Shown one piece after another: positions 56,593 through 64,000 of a DNA stretch of 64,000 nucleotides; the stretch's first letter is position 1, and the number at the start of each line of letters is the position of its first letter. Position numbers and translations under genes: made by a program. Where the stretch lies: positions 372,001 through 436,000 of the forward strand of contig NZ_OU659204.1 of NCBI RefSeq assembly GCF_915403165.1. The letters run 5' to 3'. Origin of the DNA: Providencia alcalifaciens (GTDB lineage: Bacteria > Pseudomonadota > Gammaproteobacteria > Enterobacterales > Enterobacteriaceae). Under the pieces are notes generated by a model that did not search any database, was not told the DNA's origin, and saw nothing but the letters and a program-made list of their open reading frames with translations.

Positions 56593-57417
56593 TCAGCCAT
56601 GAGTAACCTCGGCGAGTAAGTCATCACAAACAGTTTTGTTTGGATGGGGAACATCAAGTAGCTGGCAAACGGTGCCACAAATCGCCGTTTGTTCCATCGG
56701 AACGTCTGGGCGATGAGAGAATGCGCTCCCGATAGTAAACAGCGGAACCGTACACTCCTCCGGTAAAATTCCGCCGTGGCTACGGTCGTTATTCATGCCG
56801 TGATCGCTGGTGATGATGATTTGGTAGCCTTGTTCTATCCACATTGGTAGATAGTTGGATAAATAAATGTCGGCTTTACGGGTCGCATTGCGATACTGGG
56901 GAGAATCAAAACCAAACTTATGCCCCGTATCATCGATATTCATGGGGTGGATCAGCAAAAAATCGGGATCGTGCTGGGTGCGTAGATATTCCGCATCCAT
57001 AAACAAGTGGTCATCAGGGTAGTGGTCTGCTTGGTAAAAGCAGCCATGCTGAATAGGTAACTGTTTATCATGGGTAAATCGGTCACGGTTCGCCTCGAAT
57101 GGCGCGCGGTTATACAGCTCACTGACCCAATAGTATGCTGCCGCTGCTGTCGTTTTTCCGGCTTGGTGAGCCAGTGAAAAGAGGCTCTCGAAGTGAGAAA
57201 GTCGCACCACATCGTTATTGACGATGCCACTTTGAACCGGAGGAATGCCCGTCAAAATGCATTCGTACAGTGGGCGAGACATGGATGGGAGCTCACACTC
57301 CATTTTATAAAGTGTTGCTCTATCGGCTTTGATAAGACCATTGAGATAGCCCATACATTGATGGGCTACTGAATAACTTAAACCGTCAAGAACAACAAGT
57401 ATGACTTTTTCAGACAT
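56593..57417 (-). CDS. Alkaline-phosphatase-superfamily hydrolase (phosphodiesterase/phosphonoacetate-hydrolase-like)
   Basis: A 274-aa enzyme without a signal peptide, so probably cytoplasmic. Metal-site motifs of the superfamily are visible: VVLDGL at the N-terminus, a nucleophile Ser/Thr in LPSMSRPLYECILTG, HPMNIDDTGHKFG with Asp and His ligands, TSDHGMN, and SHGG. Nearest families are nucleotide pyrophosphatase/phosphodiesterases and phosphonoacetate hydrolases; I cannot choose. It lies between the binding protein and the permeases, which ties it to what the transporter imports. Confidence 0.87.
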   Translation of the reverse strand: MSEKVILVVLDGLSYSVAHQCMGYLNGLIKADRATLYKMECELPSMSRPLYECILTGIPPVQSGIVNNDVVRLSHFESLFSLAHQAGKTTAAAAYYWVSELYNRAPFEANRDRFTHDKQLPIQHGCFYQADHYPDDHLFMDAEYLRTQHDPDFLLIHPMNIDDTGHKFGFDSPQYRNATRKADIYLSNYLPMWIEQGYQIIITSDHGMNNDRSHGGILPEECTVPLFTIGSAFSHRPDVPMEQTAICGTVCQLLDVPHPNKTVCDDLLAEVTHG

Positions 57418-57441
57418 CAGACTGTTGATTCCTAATTGCGA

Positions 57442-58494
57442 TTATTGCTGGTGAATTAATACTTGCTGCTGCCACATTTTTGGTAAGTTGCGTGATGACT
57501 TTTCCCAGCCTTGCGCATCTTTAATCGGGTGGACATTTTTGTATTGGTCATCTGGCAGTAATTTGGCTTGGATATCCGCAGGCAGTGTCAGGTATTGAGC
57601 ACGAATCGGGCGCGCATAACCTTCTGCAAGGTTAATTTGACCTTTATCACTGAAGATAAACTCACGGGCTAATTTCGCAGCATTTGGGTTCTTGGCGAAT
57701 TTATTGATGATGGTGGTGTAACCGGAGATAACGCTGCCATCGGATGGGATAACCACGATAAAGCGGTCACGGTTGATTTGGTCACGGTAGTTCAGTGCGT
57801 TGAAGTCCCACAAAATGCCCACTTCCACTTCACCTTTTTCGATGTTGGCAACAGTTGGGTCATTGACGGATAAACGTTTCTGTTTCGCTAATTCACCAAA
57901 GAATTCAATGGCAGGCGTTAGGTTATTTTCATCACCACCACGGGCAAAGGCGGCAGCCAGTACGGCGTTGTTGGCTTGTGCGGCAATACCGACATCCCCA
58001 ACGGTGACTTTGTATTTTCCTTTAAGTAAATCATCCCAGCTTTTTGGTGTGTCTTTGACTAAGTCTTTATTGATCATAAACGCGATAGTACCGGTGTAAG
58101 CCAACGCCCAGTGACCGTCTTTATCTTTTGCCCAATCAGGCACTTGTGACCAAGTGGTCGGTTTGTACGGCTGAGTCACGCCTTTTTGCACAGCAACAGG
58201 GCCAAATGACGCGCCGACATCACCGATATCTGCGGTGGCGTTATTTTTTTCAGCAGCAAATTTTGCAATTTCCTGTGCAGAGCTCATGTCTGTATCTTGA
58301 TGCTTTAAACCGTATTCTGTCGATAAATCCTGCCATGTGCCTTTCCAGTTCGCCCATGTGTCAGGCATCCCGACGCTATAAACTTGGCCTTCTTTCTTTG
58401 CAGCTTCGATAAGTTGGGTTAAATCGCTGTCAGCCGCAAATGCCATTTGAGAAGCGCTGAGTGACAGTAAAATTGCAGGTACGATAGCTTTCAT
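57442..58494 (-). CDS. ABC transporter periplasmic binding protein
   Basis: A 350-aa solute-binding protein with a Sec signal peptide (MKAIVPAILLSLSASQMAFA, cleavage after residue 21). The fold resembles the iron(III)/phosphonate/spermidine-type group (VTVGDVGIAAQANNAVLAAAF; SDKGQINLAEGYARPIR). It is not close to Salmonella PhnS from memory, so the ligand is open. First gene of the operon; three PHO-box-like half sites lie 58-86 bp upstream of its start. Confidence 0.92.
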   Translation of the reverse strand: MKAIVPAILLSLSASQMAFAADSDLTQLIEAAKKEGQVYSVGMPDTWANWKGTWQDLSTEYGLKHQDTDMSSAQEIAKFAAEKNNATADIGDVGASFGPVAVQKGVTQPYKPTTWSQVPDWAKDKDGHWALAYTGTIAFMINKDLVKDTPKSWDDLLKGKYKVTVGDVGIAAQANNAVLAAAFARGGDENNLTPAIEFFGELAKQKRLSVNDPTVANIEKGEVEVGILWDFNALNYRDQINRDRFIVVIPSDGSVISGYTTIINKFAKNPNAAKLAREFIFSDKGQINLAEGYARPIRAQYLTLPADIQAKLLPDDQYKNVHPIKDAQGWEKSSRNLPKMWQQQVLIHQQ

Positions 58495-58551
58495 CTTGTT
58501 TCTCTCTATAAGAGTCGCCGTATTGGTTAGTTGGCATGCTAATTATTCGAG

Positions 58552-58580
58552 ATGACAATGAATTGACAGTTGTGTGACAC
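58552..58580 (-). promoter_or_regulatory. Candidate PHO box, three half sites
   Basis: On the minus strand: GTGTCAC, 4 bases, CTGTCAA, 4 bases, TTGTCAT. Each differs by one base from CTGTCAY and the repeat period is exactly 11 bp, the PhoB pattern. They point toward the binding-protein gene. A TAGCAT lies about ten bases downstream as a possible -10, where PhoB-activated promoters lack a good -35. Confidence 0.75.
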
Positions 58581-58616
58581 TTTTTAGATGCTGTGACTTT
58601 TAAATGTCTAAAAAGT
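58575..58616. repeat. 14-bp inverted repeat in the operon/nudC gap
   Basis: TGACACTTTTTAGA and its exact complement TCTAAAAAGTGTCA flank an 18-base spacer (about 58575-58588 with 58607-58620). One arm overlaps the outermost PHO half site. It could be an operator or a hairpin. Confidence 0.6.
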
Positions 58617-58720
58617 GTCAAAATCGTGAAAGGGTAGTGACGAATCAAACGGTTGTATGACAATCTATAAAACAAGCGTATCTTTAACCGCAACTCAGCA
58701 TGCTGAAATAGAGAAACAGA

Positions 58721-59509
58721 ATGAATAAACACACATTAGCAGGAACCGAAAGCGGCTGGTGGTTTGTCTGCTTTGCGGGGCGGTTGTGGTTGCCCCAAGG
58801 TGATGTACCTAAAGGTGCTGCACAGCAGTTTGGATTAACGGGAAAACTAGCAACTCCGATCGGTGAGTGGCAAGGGGAAATTGTCTGGCTGATTGCTGAA
58901 AAAATGCCATCAGATATGGCTTCGCCTCGCGTGGTCGCTTCTCAAGATGAAGGCCTCTTTCGTTTAGCAGGACGGGGCGTTCAACTCGCGGAATTTTATC
59001 GCTCGCACCGCTACTGTGGCTATTGTGGAACGGCGATGCGCCACAGTTCAACGGAATGGGCATGTCTGTGCGACCACTGCCATGAGCGTTATTATCCACA
59101 AATTGCCCCTTGCATTATCGTTGGTATTCGCCGCGATGATCATATTTTGCTAGCACAGCATCGTCGCCATTCACAAAATCCGCTGTTCACGGTGCTGGCA
59201 GGGTTTGTGGAAGTGGGGGAAACCTTAGAAGAGGCAGTGGCTCGCGAAGTGATGGAAGAGAGCCATATAAAAGTGCGTAATATTCGTTATGTCTCTTCCC
59301 AGCCTTGGCCATTTCCGCACTCGCTGATGATGGGCTTTTTAGCTGATTATGATAGTGGGGATATTCAAGTGGATCCTAAAGAGTTAGTGAGCGCTAACTG
59401 GTATCACTATAATTCCCTGCCGCTGATCCCGCCGGGAGACACGATTGCTCGGCGATTAATTGAAGATAGTGTGGTGCTATGTCGTCAATTTGATGAAGAT
59501 AACCACTAA
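58721..59509 (+). CDS. nudC: NAD+ diphosphatase / NAD-capped RNA decapping enzyme NudC
   Basis: A 262-aa Nudix hydrolase. A zinc ribbon (CGYCG and CLCDHC, about residues 100-125) precedes the Nudix box [21 protein letters not shown], and [11 protein letters not shown] is the NudC-specific QPWPFPxS motif for NAD. Close to hemE as in E. coli, although rsd is missing between thiC and nudC. Confidence 0.96.
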   Translation: MNKHTLAGTESGWWFVCFAGRLWLPQGDVPKGAAQQFGLTGKLATPIGEWQGEIVWLIAEKMPSDMASPRVVASQDEGLFRLAGRGVQLAEFYRSHRYCGYCGTAMRHSSTEWACLCDHCHERYYPQIAPCIIVGIRRDDHILLAQHRRHSQNPLFTVLAGFVEVGETLEEAVAREVMEESHIKVRNIRYVSSQPWPFPHSLMMGFLADYDSGDIQVDPKELVSANWYHYNSLPLIPPGDTIARRLIEDSVVLCRQFDEDNH

Positions 59510-59597
59510 TTGCGCTGGCGCTGATATTGTTTCCCTTTGCTGGTATAATATTGCGCCTTAGCCATTTGCGGCGGCCACAATAATAATGGAGTAAATA

Positions 59598-60662
59598 ATG
59601 ACTGAGTTAAAAAATGACCGCTATCTACGTGCGTTGCTACGTCAGCCTGTAGATGTAACCCCAGTATGGATGATGCGTCAAGCCGGGCGTTATCTACCAG
59701 AATACAAAGCAACCCGTGCAGAAGCTGGTGATTTTATTGCTTTGTGCAAAAATACTGAGTTAGCGTGTGAAGTCACGTTACAGCCACTTCGTCGTTTTCC
59801 ATTAGACGCCGCAATTTTATTCTCTGATATTCTGACTATCCCTGATGCAATGGGACTTGGGCTTTATTTTGAAACTGGAGAAGGTCCACGTTTTGAAAAG
59901 CCAATCAAGAACGCTGCGGATGTTAAAAATATCCCTATTCCCGATCCAGAAATGGAACTGGGCTACGTGATGGATGCCGTTCGTGCCATTCGTAAAGCCT
60001 TAAATGGTGATGTACCACTGATTGGTTTCTCGGGTAGCCCGTGGACATTAGCGACCTATATGATAGAAGGCGGCAGTAGCAAAGCGTTCACTAAAATCAA
60101 AAAAATGATGTATGAAGATCCAAATACGCTGCATTTGCTGCTGGATAAGCTGGCAGATAGCGTGATTTTGTACCTGAATGCTCAAGTGCGTGCGGGTGCG
60201 CAATCTCTGATGATTTTCGATACGTGGGGCGGCGTGCTGACTAAGCGTGATTATCTGGAATTCTCCCTGCGTTACATGCACAAAATCGTCGATGGCTTAA
60301 TTCGTGAAAATGACGGTCGCCGTGTACCCGTGACGTTATTCACTAAAGGTGGCGGTCAATGGTTAGAAGAGATGGCGGCAACAGGTTGTGATGCGCTAGG
60401 TTTGGATTGGACGACCGAAATTGCGGATGCGCGTCGCCGTGTTGGTGACAAAGTAGCGCTGCAAGGCAATATGGATCCTTCTATGTTATATGCACCACCT
60501 GCGCGTATTGAGCAAGAAGTGCAGCATATTTTAGCGGGCTTTGGTCAAGGTGAAGGGCATGTCTTCAATTTAGGTCATGGTATCCATCAAGATGTAGCGC
60601 CCGAACATGCGGGTGCATTTGTGGACGCTGTTCACCGTTTTTCTCGCCAATATCATCAGTAG
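59598..60662 (+). CDS. hemE: Uroporphyrinogen decarboxylase
   Basis: A 354-aa enzyme that removes four acetate carboxyls from uroporphyrinogen III to give coproporphyrinogen III. The N-terminal [18 protein letters not shown] signature and the [15 protein letters not shown] segment with the catalytic Asp are seen, and [17 protein letters not shown] later. Same length as E. coli. Confidence 0.98.
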   Translation: MTELKNDRYLRALLRQPVDVTPVWMMRQAGRYLPEYKATRAEAGDFIALCKNTELACEVTLQPLRRFPLDAAILFSDILTIPDAMGLGLYFETGEGPRFEKPIKNAADVKNIPIPDPEMELGYVMDAVRAIRKALNGDVPLIGFSGSPWTLATYMIEGGSSKAFTKIKKMMYEDPNTLHLLLDKLADSVILYLNAQVRAGAQSLMIFDTWGGVLTKRDYLEFSLRYMHKIVDGLIRENDGRRVPVTLFTKGGGQWLEEMAATGCDALGLDWTTEIADARRRVGDKVALQGNMDPSMLYAPPARIEQEVQHILAGFGQGEGHVFNLGHGIHQDVAPEHAGAFVDAVHRFSRQYHQ

Positions 60663-60795
60663 CCGCCAGGGCATAATCGAGGTAGAACCCAGTGTTTTAT
60701 CTCGATTTGAACCTCTCAATGTGTGGTGTATTTACAGGATCTTGTAAGTACATCATTATCATCTATGATTAATCCTTATTAATAATGGTTCCGTG

Positions 60796-61467
60796 ATGGC
60801 AATTGATACTCAGCAGTTGCGACAACAGCAGGTAGAGTTAGCTCAACAAGTCATTTTGCAAGACGAGTTTGTCCCGCCGCGTTTTATTGGTGGTGCGGAT
60901 GTCGGTTTTGAGCAAGATGGCACCGTGACTCGTGCGGTGATTGTGGTGCTGTCATGGCCTGAGCTGCAATTGGTGGAGTATCAAATAGCACGGATCCCAA
61001 CTCAGTTACCCTATATGCCCGGGTTGCTCTCGTTTCGTGAAGTCCCAGGGTTAATAGCTGCATGGGAAAAAATCCAACAAAAGCCTGACTTAGTGCTGGT
61101 GGATGGTCAAGGCATTGCTCACCCACGACGTTTTGGAGTGGCTTGCCATTTTGGATTGTTGGCCGATGTCGCGACGATAGGGGTAGCAAAAAGTCGTTTA
61201 TGTGGTGATGTTGTCGAACTCAATGCTGAACCTGAAAGTGTCGAAATGTTGAAAGCGGCTCAAGAGCAATTAGGATGGGTTTATCGCAGTAAGAAACGCT
61301 GTAATCCTTTATATCTTTCTCCGGGTCACAAAGTCAGTTTTATTTCCTCGCTAGAGTGGGTAAAACGGTGTATTCAGGGGTATAGATTGCCAGAACCGAC
61401 CCGTTTTGCTGATGGAATCGCTTCGAATCGCACATTTTTTAAGCGAATGAATGAGAAAATTGGCTAA
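60796..61467 (+). CDS. nfi: Endonuclease V (deoxyinosine 3' endonuclease)
   Basis: A 223-aa DNA-repair enzyme that nicks near hypoxanthine. The catalytic [11 protein letters not shown] and [33 protein letters not shown], and [11 protein letters not shown] motifs are intact. ATG at 60796 used; a GTG lies one codon earlier. Follows hemE as in E. coli. Confidence 0.96.
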   Translation: MAIDTQQLRQQQVELAQQVILQDEFVPPRFIGGADVGFEQDGTVTRAVIVVLSWPELQLVEYQIARIPTQLPYMPGLLSFREVPGLIAAWEKIQQKPDLVLVDGQGIAHPRRFGVACHFGLLADVATIGVAKSRLCGDVVELNAEPESVEMLKAAQEQLGWVYRSKKRCNPLYLSPGHKVSFISSLEWVKRCIQGYRLPEPTRFADGIASNRTFFKRMNEKIG

Positions 61468-61541
61468 TTATCAGCAAAATATGTGGCATTGGCAGATTTT
61501 CAGGTAAACTGCGAAGTATTGAGATTGATGAGTCAGAAATT

Positions 61542-62129
61542 ATGTTAAGAAATCCTATTCATTTGAGGTTAGAGAAACTAGAAAGCTGGCAGCATATGAC
61601 CTTCATGGCATCCCTGTGCGAGAGAATGTATCCTAATTATCAAATGTTTTGCCAGCAAACTGAATTTGCTGATGTGAAGGTTTATCGTGCCATCCTTGAT
61701 TTAGTTTGGGAAACCTTGGTTATCAAAGATAGCAAAGTCAATTTCGACAATCAGTTAGAGAAGTTAGAAGAAATTATTCCAGTCGCCGATGACTTCGATA
61801 TATACGGTGTTTATCCCGCTATCGACGCTTGTATCGCTTTAGGTGAGCTCATTCATGCAAAACTGAGTGGTGAAACCCTTGAGCACGCAATCTTAGTCAG
61901 TGAAGCATCGATTCGTACTGTTGCTATGCTTGAAATGACTCAAGCAGGGCGTGAAATGACCGATGAAGAGCTAAAAGTGGTGCCTGCTGTGGAAGAAGAG
62001 TGGGACATTCAATGGGACATTTTCCGCTTATTAGCCGCTTGCGAAGAACGAGACTTAGAGTTAATTAAAGGATTAAAATCTGACCTCCGCGAGGCGGGTG
62101 TCAGCAATATCGGTATTACTGTCGACTAA
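61542..62129 (+). CDS. yjaG: DUF416 protein YjaG
   Basis: A 195-aa acidic, helical protein of unknown function, starting MLRNPIHLRLEKLESWQHMTFMASLCERMYPNY, typical of the YjaG family. Between nfi and hupA, as in E. coli. Confidence 0.93.
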   Translation: MLRNPIHLRLEKLESWQHMTFMASLCERMYPNYQMFCQQTEFADVKVYRAILDLVWETLVIKDSKVNFDNQLEKLEEIIPVADDFDIYGVYPAIDACIALGELIHAKLSGETLEHAILVSEASIRTVAMLEMTQAGREMTDEELKVVPAVEEEWDIQWDIFRLLAACEERDLELIKGLKSDLREAGVSNIGITVD

Positions 62130-62328
62130 ATTTTATGCTTTTAAGCATGAAAACGTGACGTAAAGCAGTAATGCTGTGTACTAAGACTTCACATTTACCC
62201 CTACTCTGTTCTACATTTAGGGGCGAGAAGAAGTGGCTATCGGGGGCGTGTATCAGGGGCTGTCTATTTGGCATATCCGACGCACTCGATGCTTTGCAAA
62301 CGATAAACACACTGTGTAAGGATAATTT

Positions 62329-62601
62329 ATGAACAAGACTGAATTAGTTGATGCTATCGCAGAATCAGCAGATCTGACTAAAACTCAAGCTAAAGCAGCT
62401 TTAGAAGCAACTCTGAGCGCAATTTCAGATTCTCTGAAAAGCGGCGAAGCAGTACAACTGGTCGGTTTCGGTACTTTTAAAGTTAGCCACCGTGCAGCTC
62501 GTACCGGTCGTAACCCACAAACTAAAGCAGAAATCCAAATTCCTGCAACAACTGTACCAGCATTCTCTGCCGGTAAAGCACTGAAAGACGCTGTAAAATA
62601 A
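62329..62601 (+). CDS. hupA: DNA-binding protein HU-alpha
   Basis: The 90-aa HU-alpha nucleoid protein. It starts [22 protein letters not shown] and has the beta-arm [20 protein letters not shown] that embraces the minor groove. A 200-bp leader with a stem-loop (GCTTTTAAGC near 62138) separates it from yjaG. Ends KALKDAVK. Confidence 0.98.
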   Translation: MNKTELVDAIAESADLTKTQAKAALEATLSAISDSLKSGEAVQLVGFGTFKVSHRAARTGRNPQTKAEIQIPATTVPAFSAGKALKDAVK

Positions 62602-62633
62602 GTACATTGTCTAAGAGAATTATCAGAGGGGGT

Positions 62634-63317
62634 ATGAAGTTACCCCTTTTGTTTATTCGCCAAAGGTTGCTGGTGTTGGGAGCAGTCTCAATACTAAGCG
62701 CCTGTTCTTCTAATTCGCCTCGACTCCCTGAGTTTAGTGCCAGCGGATTTATTGCCGATGAAGGCGTAATCCGAATGTGGAGACTGAATGATGCGAAGAG
62801 TCAGCCGTTGGTCTTAATGGTGGTGTATAGCCCCTATAAAAGAACCGACACCTCTGTCAATTTCTTCGAATATCGTGATGGTAAATTGTGGCAGATCCGC
62901 AGCCAAGTCCTCAATCAAGGGGATAACAACATCACTGAACAACTGCGCTTTAGTAAAGATAATGAAATTGTATTCATGCAGCGCGCGCAAAATAATATCA
63001 AAACCCCGCTTTCCTCCGATGAAATTAATCGCTGGCGCTTTGAAGCTGACCGCATCTTGAATATCAATACCGCATTGATTGTGGGTGGTGTAGAGCTACA
63101 TCAAGGGTATTGGAAGCAAGGTAAAATCACGACTTGTAATGGTGAAAAGCGCGATGTTACTTTCGAACCGTATGCACAGAAATGGCTAGATGATAGAGCC
63201 AAAGTCTGGACGAAAGAGCTGAATTTGGCGTGGTTGGAGTCACCAGAGGGTACTCAGCTTTTGATGGTGGCGGATACCAACTTTTGCAGCTGGCAACCTT
63301 CTAAAGATTCGCTTTAA
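62634..63317 (+). CDS. yjaH: Putative lipoprotein YjaH (DUF1481)
   Basis: A 227-aa protein. The ATG at 62634 follows GAGGGGG; an upstream TTG nine codons earlier is ignored. The N-terminus is a lipoprotein signal (LLVLGAVSILSAC lipobox, Cys near residue 25). The rest is the DUF1481 domain of unknown function. It is 32 bp after hupA, as in E. coli. Confidence 0.9.
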   Translation: MKLPLLFIRQRLLVLGAVSILSACSSNSPRLPEFSASGFIADEGVIRMWRLNDAKSQPLVLMVVYSPYKRTDTSVNFFEYRDGKLWQIRSQVLNQGDNNITEQLRFSKDNEIVFMQRAQNNIKTPLSSDEINRWRFEADRILNINTALIVGGVELHQGYWKQGKITTCNGEKRDVTFEPYAQKWLDDRAKVWTKELNLAWLESPEGTQLLMVADTNFCSWQPSKDSL

Positions 63318-63332
63318 TCTCACCGCTCGTCG

Positions 63333-63446
63333 TCTTTCAAATCCTAGCGTTGTTGGCTTCGGTGACTTAACCCAGTCACATAGTTATCTATGCTCCTGGG
63401 CATAAGTAACCTCGCCGCCTAGCTATGCTTCGAAATACTTAGAGCC
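63333..63446. repeat. Imperfect palindromic intergenic repeat, copy 2
   Basis: A diverged second copy of the element at 52997-53110, same orientation, between yjaH and purD. The core is CCCAG (63371-63375) ... CTGGG (63396-63400) around TCACATAGTTATCTATGCTC, ending TTCGAAATACTTAGAG. Confidence 0.78.
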
Positions 63447-63491
63447 ATTGGCTGGGTGAAGGTCAAAGGCTAAAAGCAAACAGCAAAAACT

Positions 63492-63531
63492 CAAAAGCAA
63501 AAAGCTGATAAAAGTTTCCTCTTATCAGCTT
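63492..63531 (-). terminator. Terminator of purD
   Basis: AAGCTGATAA (63502-63511) pairs with TTATCAGCTT (63522-63531). On the minus strand a T run follows the stem, 31 bp beyond the purD stop. Confidence 0.88.
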
Positions 63532-63561
63532 GTGGGTTATTTGTTTCTATTATTTGTTCTA

Positions 63562-64000
63562 TTACTTAATGCGGGCGATAGCGCGGTAGCCGATATCGTT
63601 GCGATAGAAACTGTCTGACCAATTGATGGTTTTGGCAACTTCGTATGCTTTAGCTTGGGCTTTTGCGATGTCATTACCTAATGCAGTGACACACAGAACG
63701 CGTCCACCGGCAGTAATGACTTCACCTGCTTGATTTAGCTTGGTACCTGCGTGGAACACTTTGCTATCAGCCGCTTCTGACGTTGGTAGACCAGAAATCA
63801 CATCGCCATTGCGATAATCCCCCGGATATCCACCTGCAGCAACCACGATGCCGAGTGCAGGGCGTTCATCCCACAGGGAATCTTTACCTGCGAGTTCACC
63901 TTTAGCTCCCGCTAAACACAGAGCAACTAAATCAGATTGTAAGCGCATCATAATTGGCTGAGTTTCTGGGTCACCAAAACGGCAGTTAAATTCGATGACT
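63562..64000 (-). CDS. purD: Phosphoribosylamine-glycine ligase, C-terminal part
   Basis: The 3' end of purD; the frame stays open to the window edge, reading VIEFNCRFGDPETQPIMMRL, part of the ATP-grasp active site, and ending AIARIK. GARS joins glycine to phosphoribosylamine in purine synthesis. In E. coli purHD is near hupA-yjaH too, separated by zraPSR, which are absent here. Confidence 0.96.
   Translation of the reverse strand, partial: VIEFNCRFGDPETQPIMMRLQSDLVALCLAGAKGELAGKDSLWDERPALGIVVAAGGYPGDYRNGDVISGLPTSEAADSKVFHAGTKLNQAGEVITAGGRVLCVTALGNDIAKAQAKAYEVAKTINWSDSFYRNDIGYRAIARIK

Noticed and set aside
55695..56678. Long N-terminal version of permease 1
   Set aside because: The extra 45 codons overlap the phosphatase gene; GGAGGG and the family start favour 56543.

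Overview
The window is a gammaproteobacterial chromosome segment from the Enterobacterales. It most resembles the Morganellaceae, especially Providencia. That placement rests on recalled protein similarity (CRP, SlyD, FkpA, YheO, ribosomal proteins and RNA polymerase all look close to Escherichia coli but are not identical), on conserved enterobacterial gene order, and on very A+T-rich intergenic DNA. I could not run a database search, so the genus is an inference. No tRNA, rRNA, CRISPR array or intact insertion sequence was recognised.

Layout. (1) 1-6021: the argD 3' end, an A+T-rich orphan gene on the minus strand, then the conserved crp / yhfA / prkB / yheU / yheT block. (2) 6135-14761: a block inserted between yheT and yheS relative to E. 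coli. It holds a LysE-family exporter, an N-acetylmuramate recycling locus (murP, murQ, divergent murR, with a near-consensus CRP site), the acid-inducible arginine decarboxylase adiA, and two minus-strand genes (an HdeD-like membrane protein with a C-terminal His/Cys domain, and a DUF4105 protein). (3) 15178-23964: yheS, kefG-kefB-yheV, slyD, slyX, fkpA, yheO-tusDCB, in E. coli order. (4) 24101-28519: the str operon rpsL-rpsG-fusA-tuf. (5) 28908-41123: secE-nusG, rplKA, rplJL, rpoBC, joined directly to tuf. In E. coli these two blocks lie far apart, next to tufA and tufB respectively, so tuf marks a rearrangement joint. (6) 41211-46685: accessory genes: a methyltransferase, a von Willebrand A protein with a His/Cys tail, a small unknown protein, and pepT-dcuC. 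(7) 47248-52718: the full thiCEFSGH operon behind a TPP riboswitch. (8) 53170-58494: a six-gene operon (binding protein, alkaline-phosphatase-superfamily enzyme, two permeases, ATPase, HAD phosphatase) behind three 11-bp-spaced PHO-box-like half sites. It sits where E. coli has rsd. (9) 58721-64000: nudC, hemE, nfi, yjaG, hupA, yjaH and the 3' part of purD.

How it works together. Most of the window is core information processing (ribosomal proteins, elongation factors, RNA polymerase, transcription and secretion factors, tRNA 2-thiolation) and vitamin, heme and purine synthesis, with recognisable feedback leaders, attenuators and terminators. The variable material sits in four pockets: between argD and crp, between yheT and yheS, between rpoC and thiH, and between thiC and nudC. 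The best candidates for under-described biology are the PHO-box organophosphate uptake operon, the paired His...Asn-Cys proteins beside adiA, the vWA protein with a metal-binding-type tail, and the A+T-rich orphan upstream of crp.
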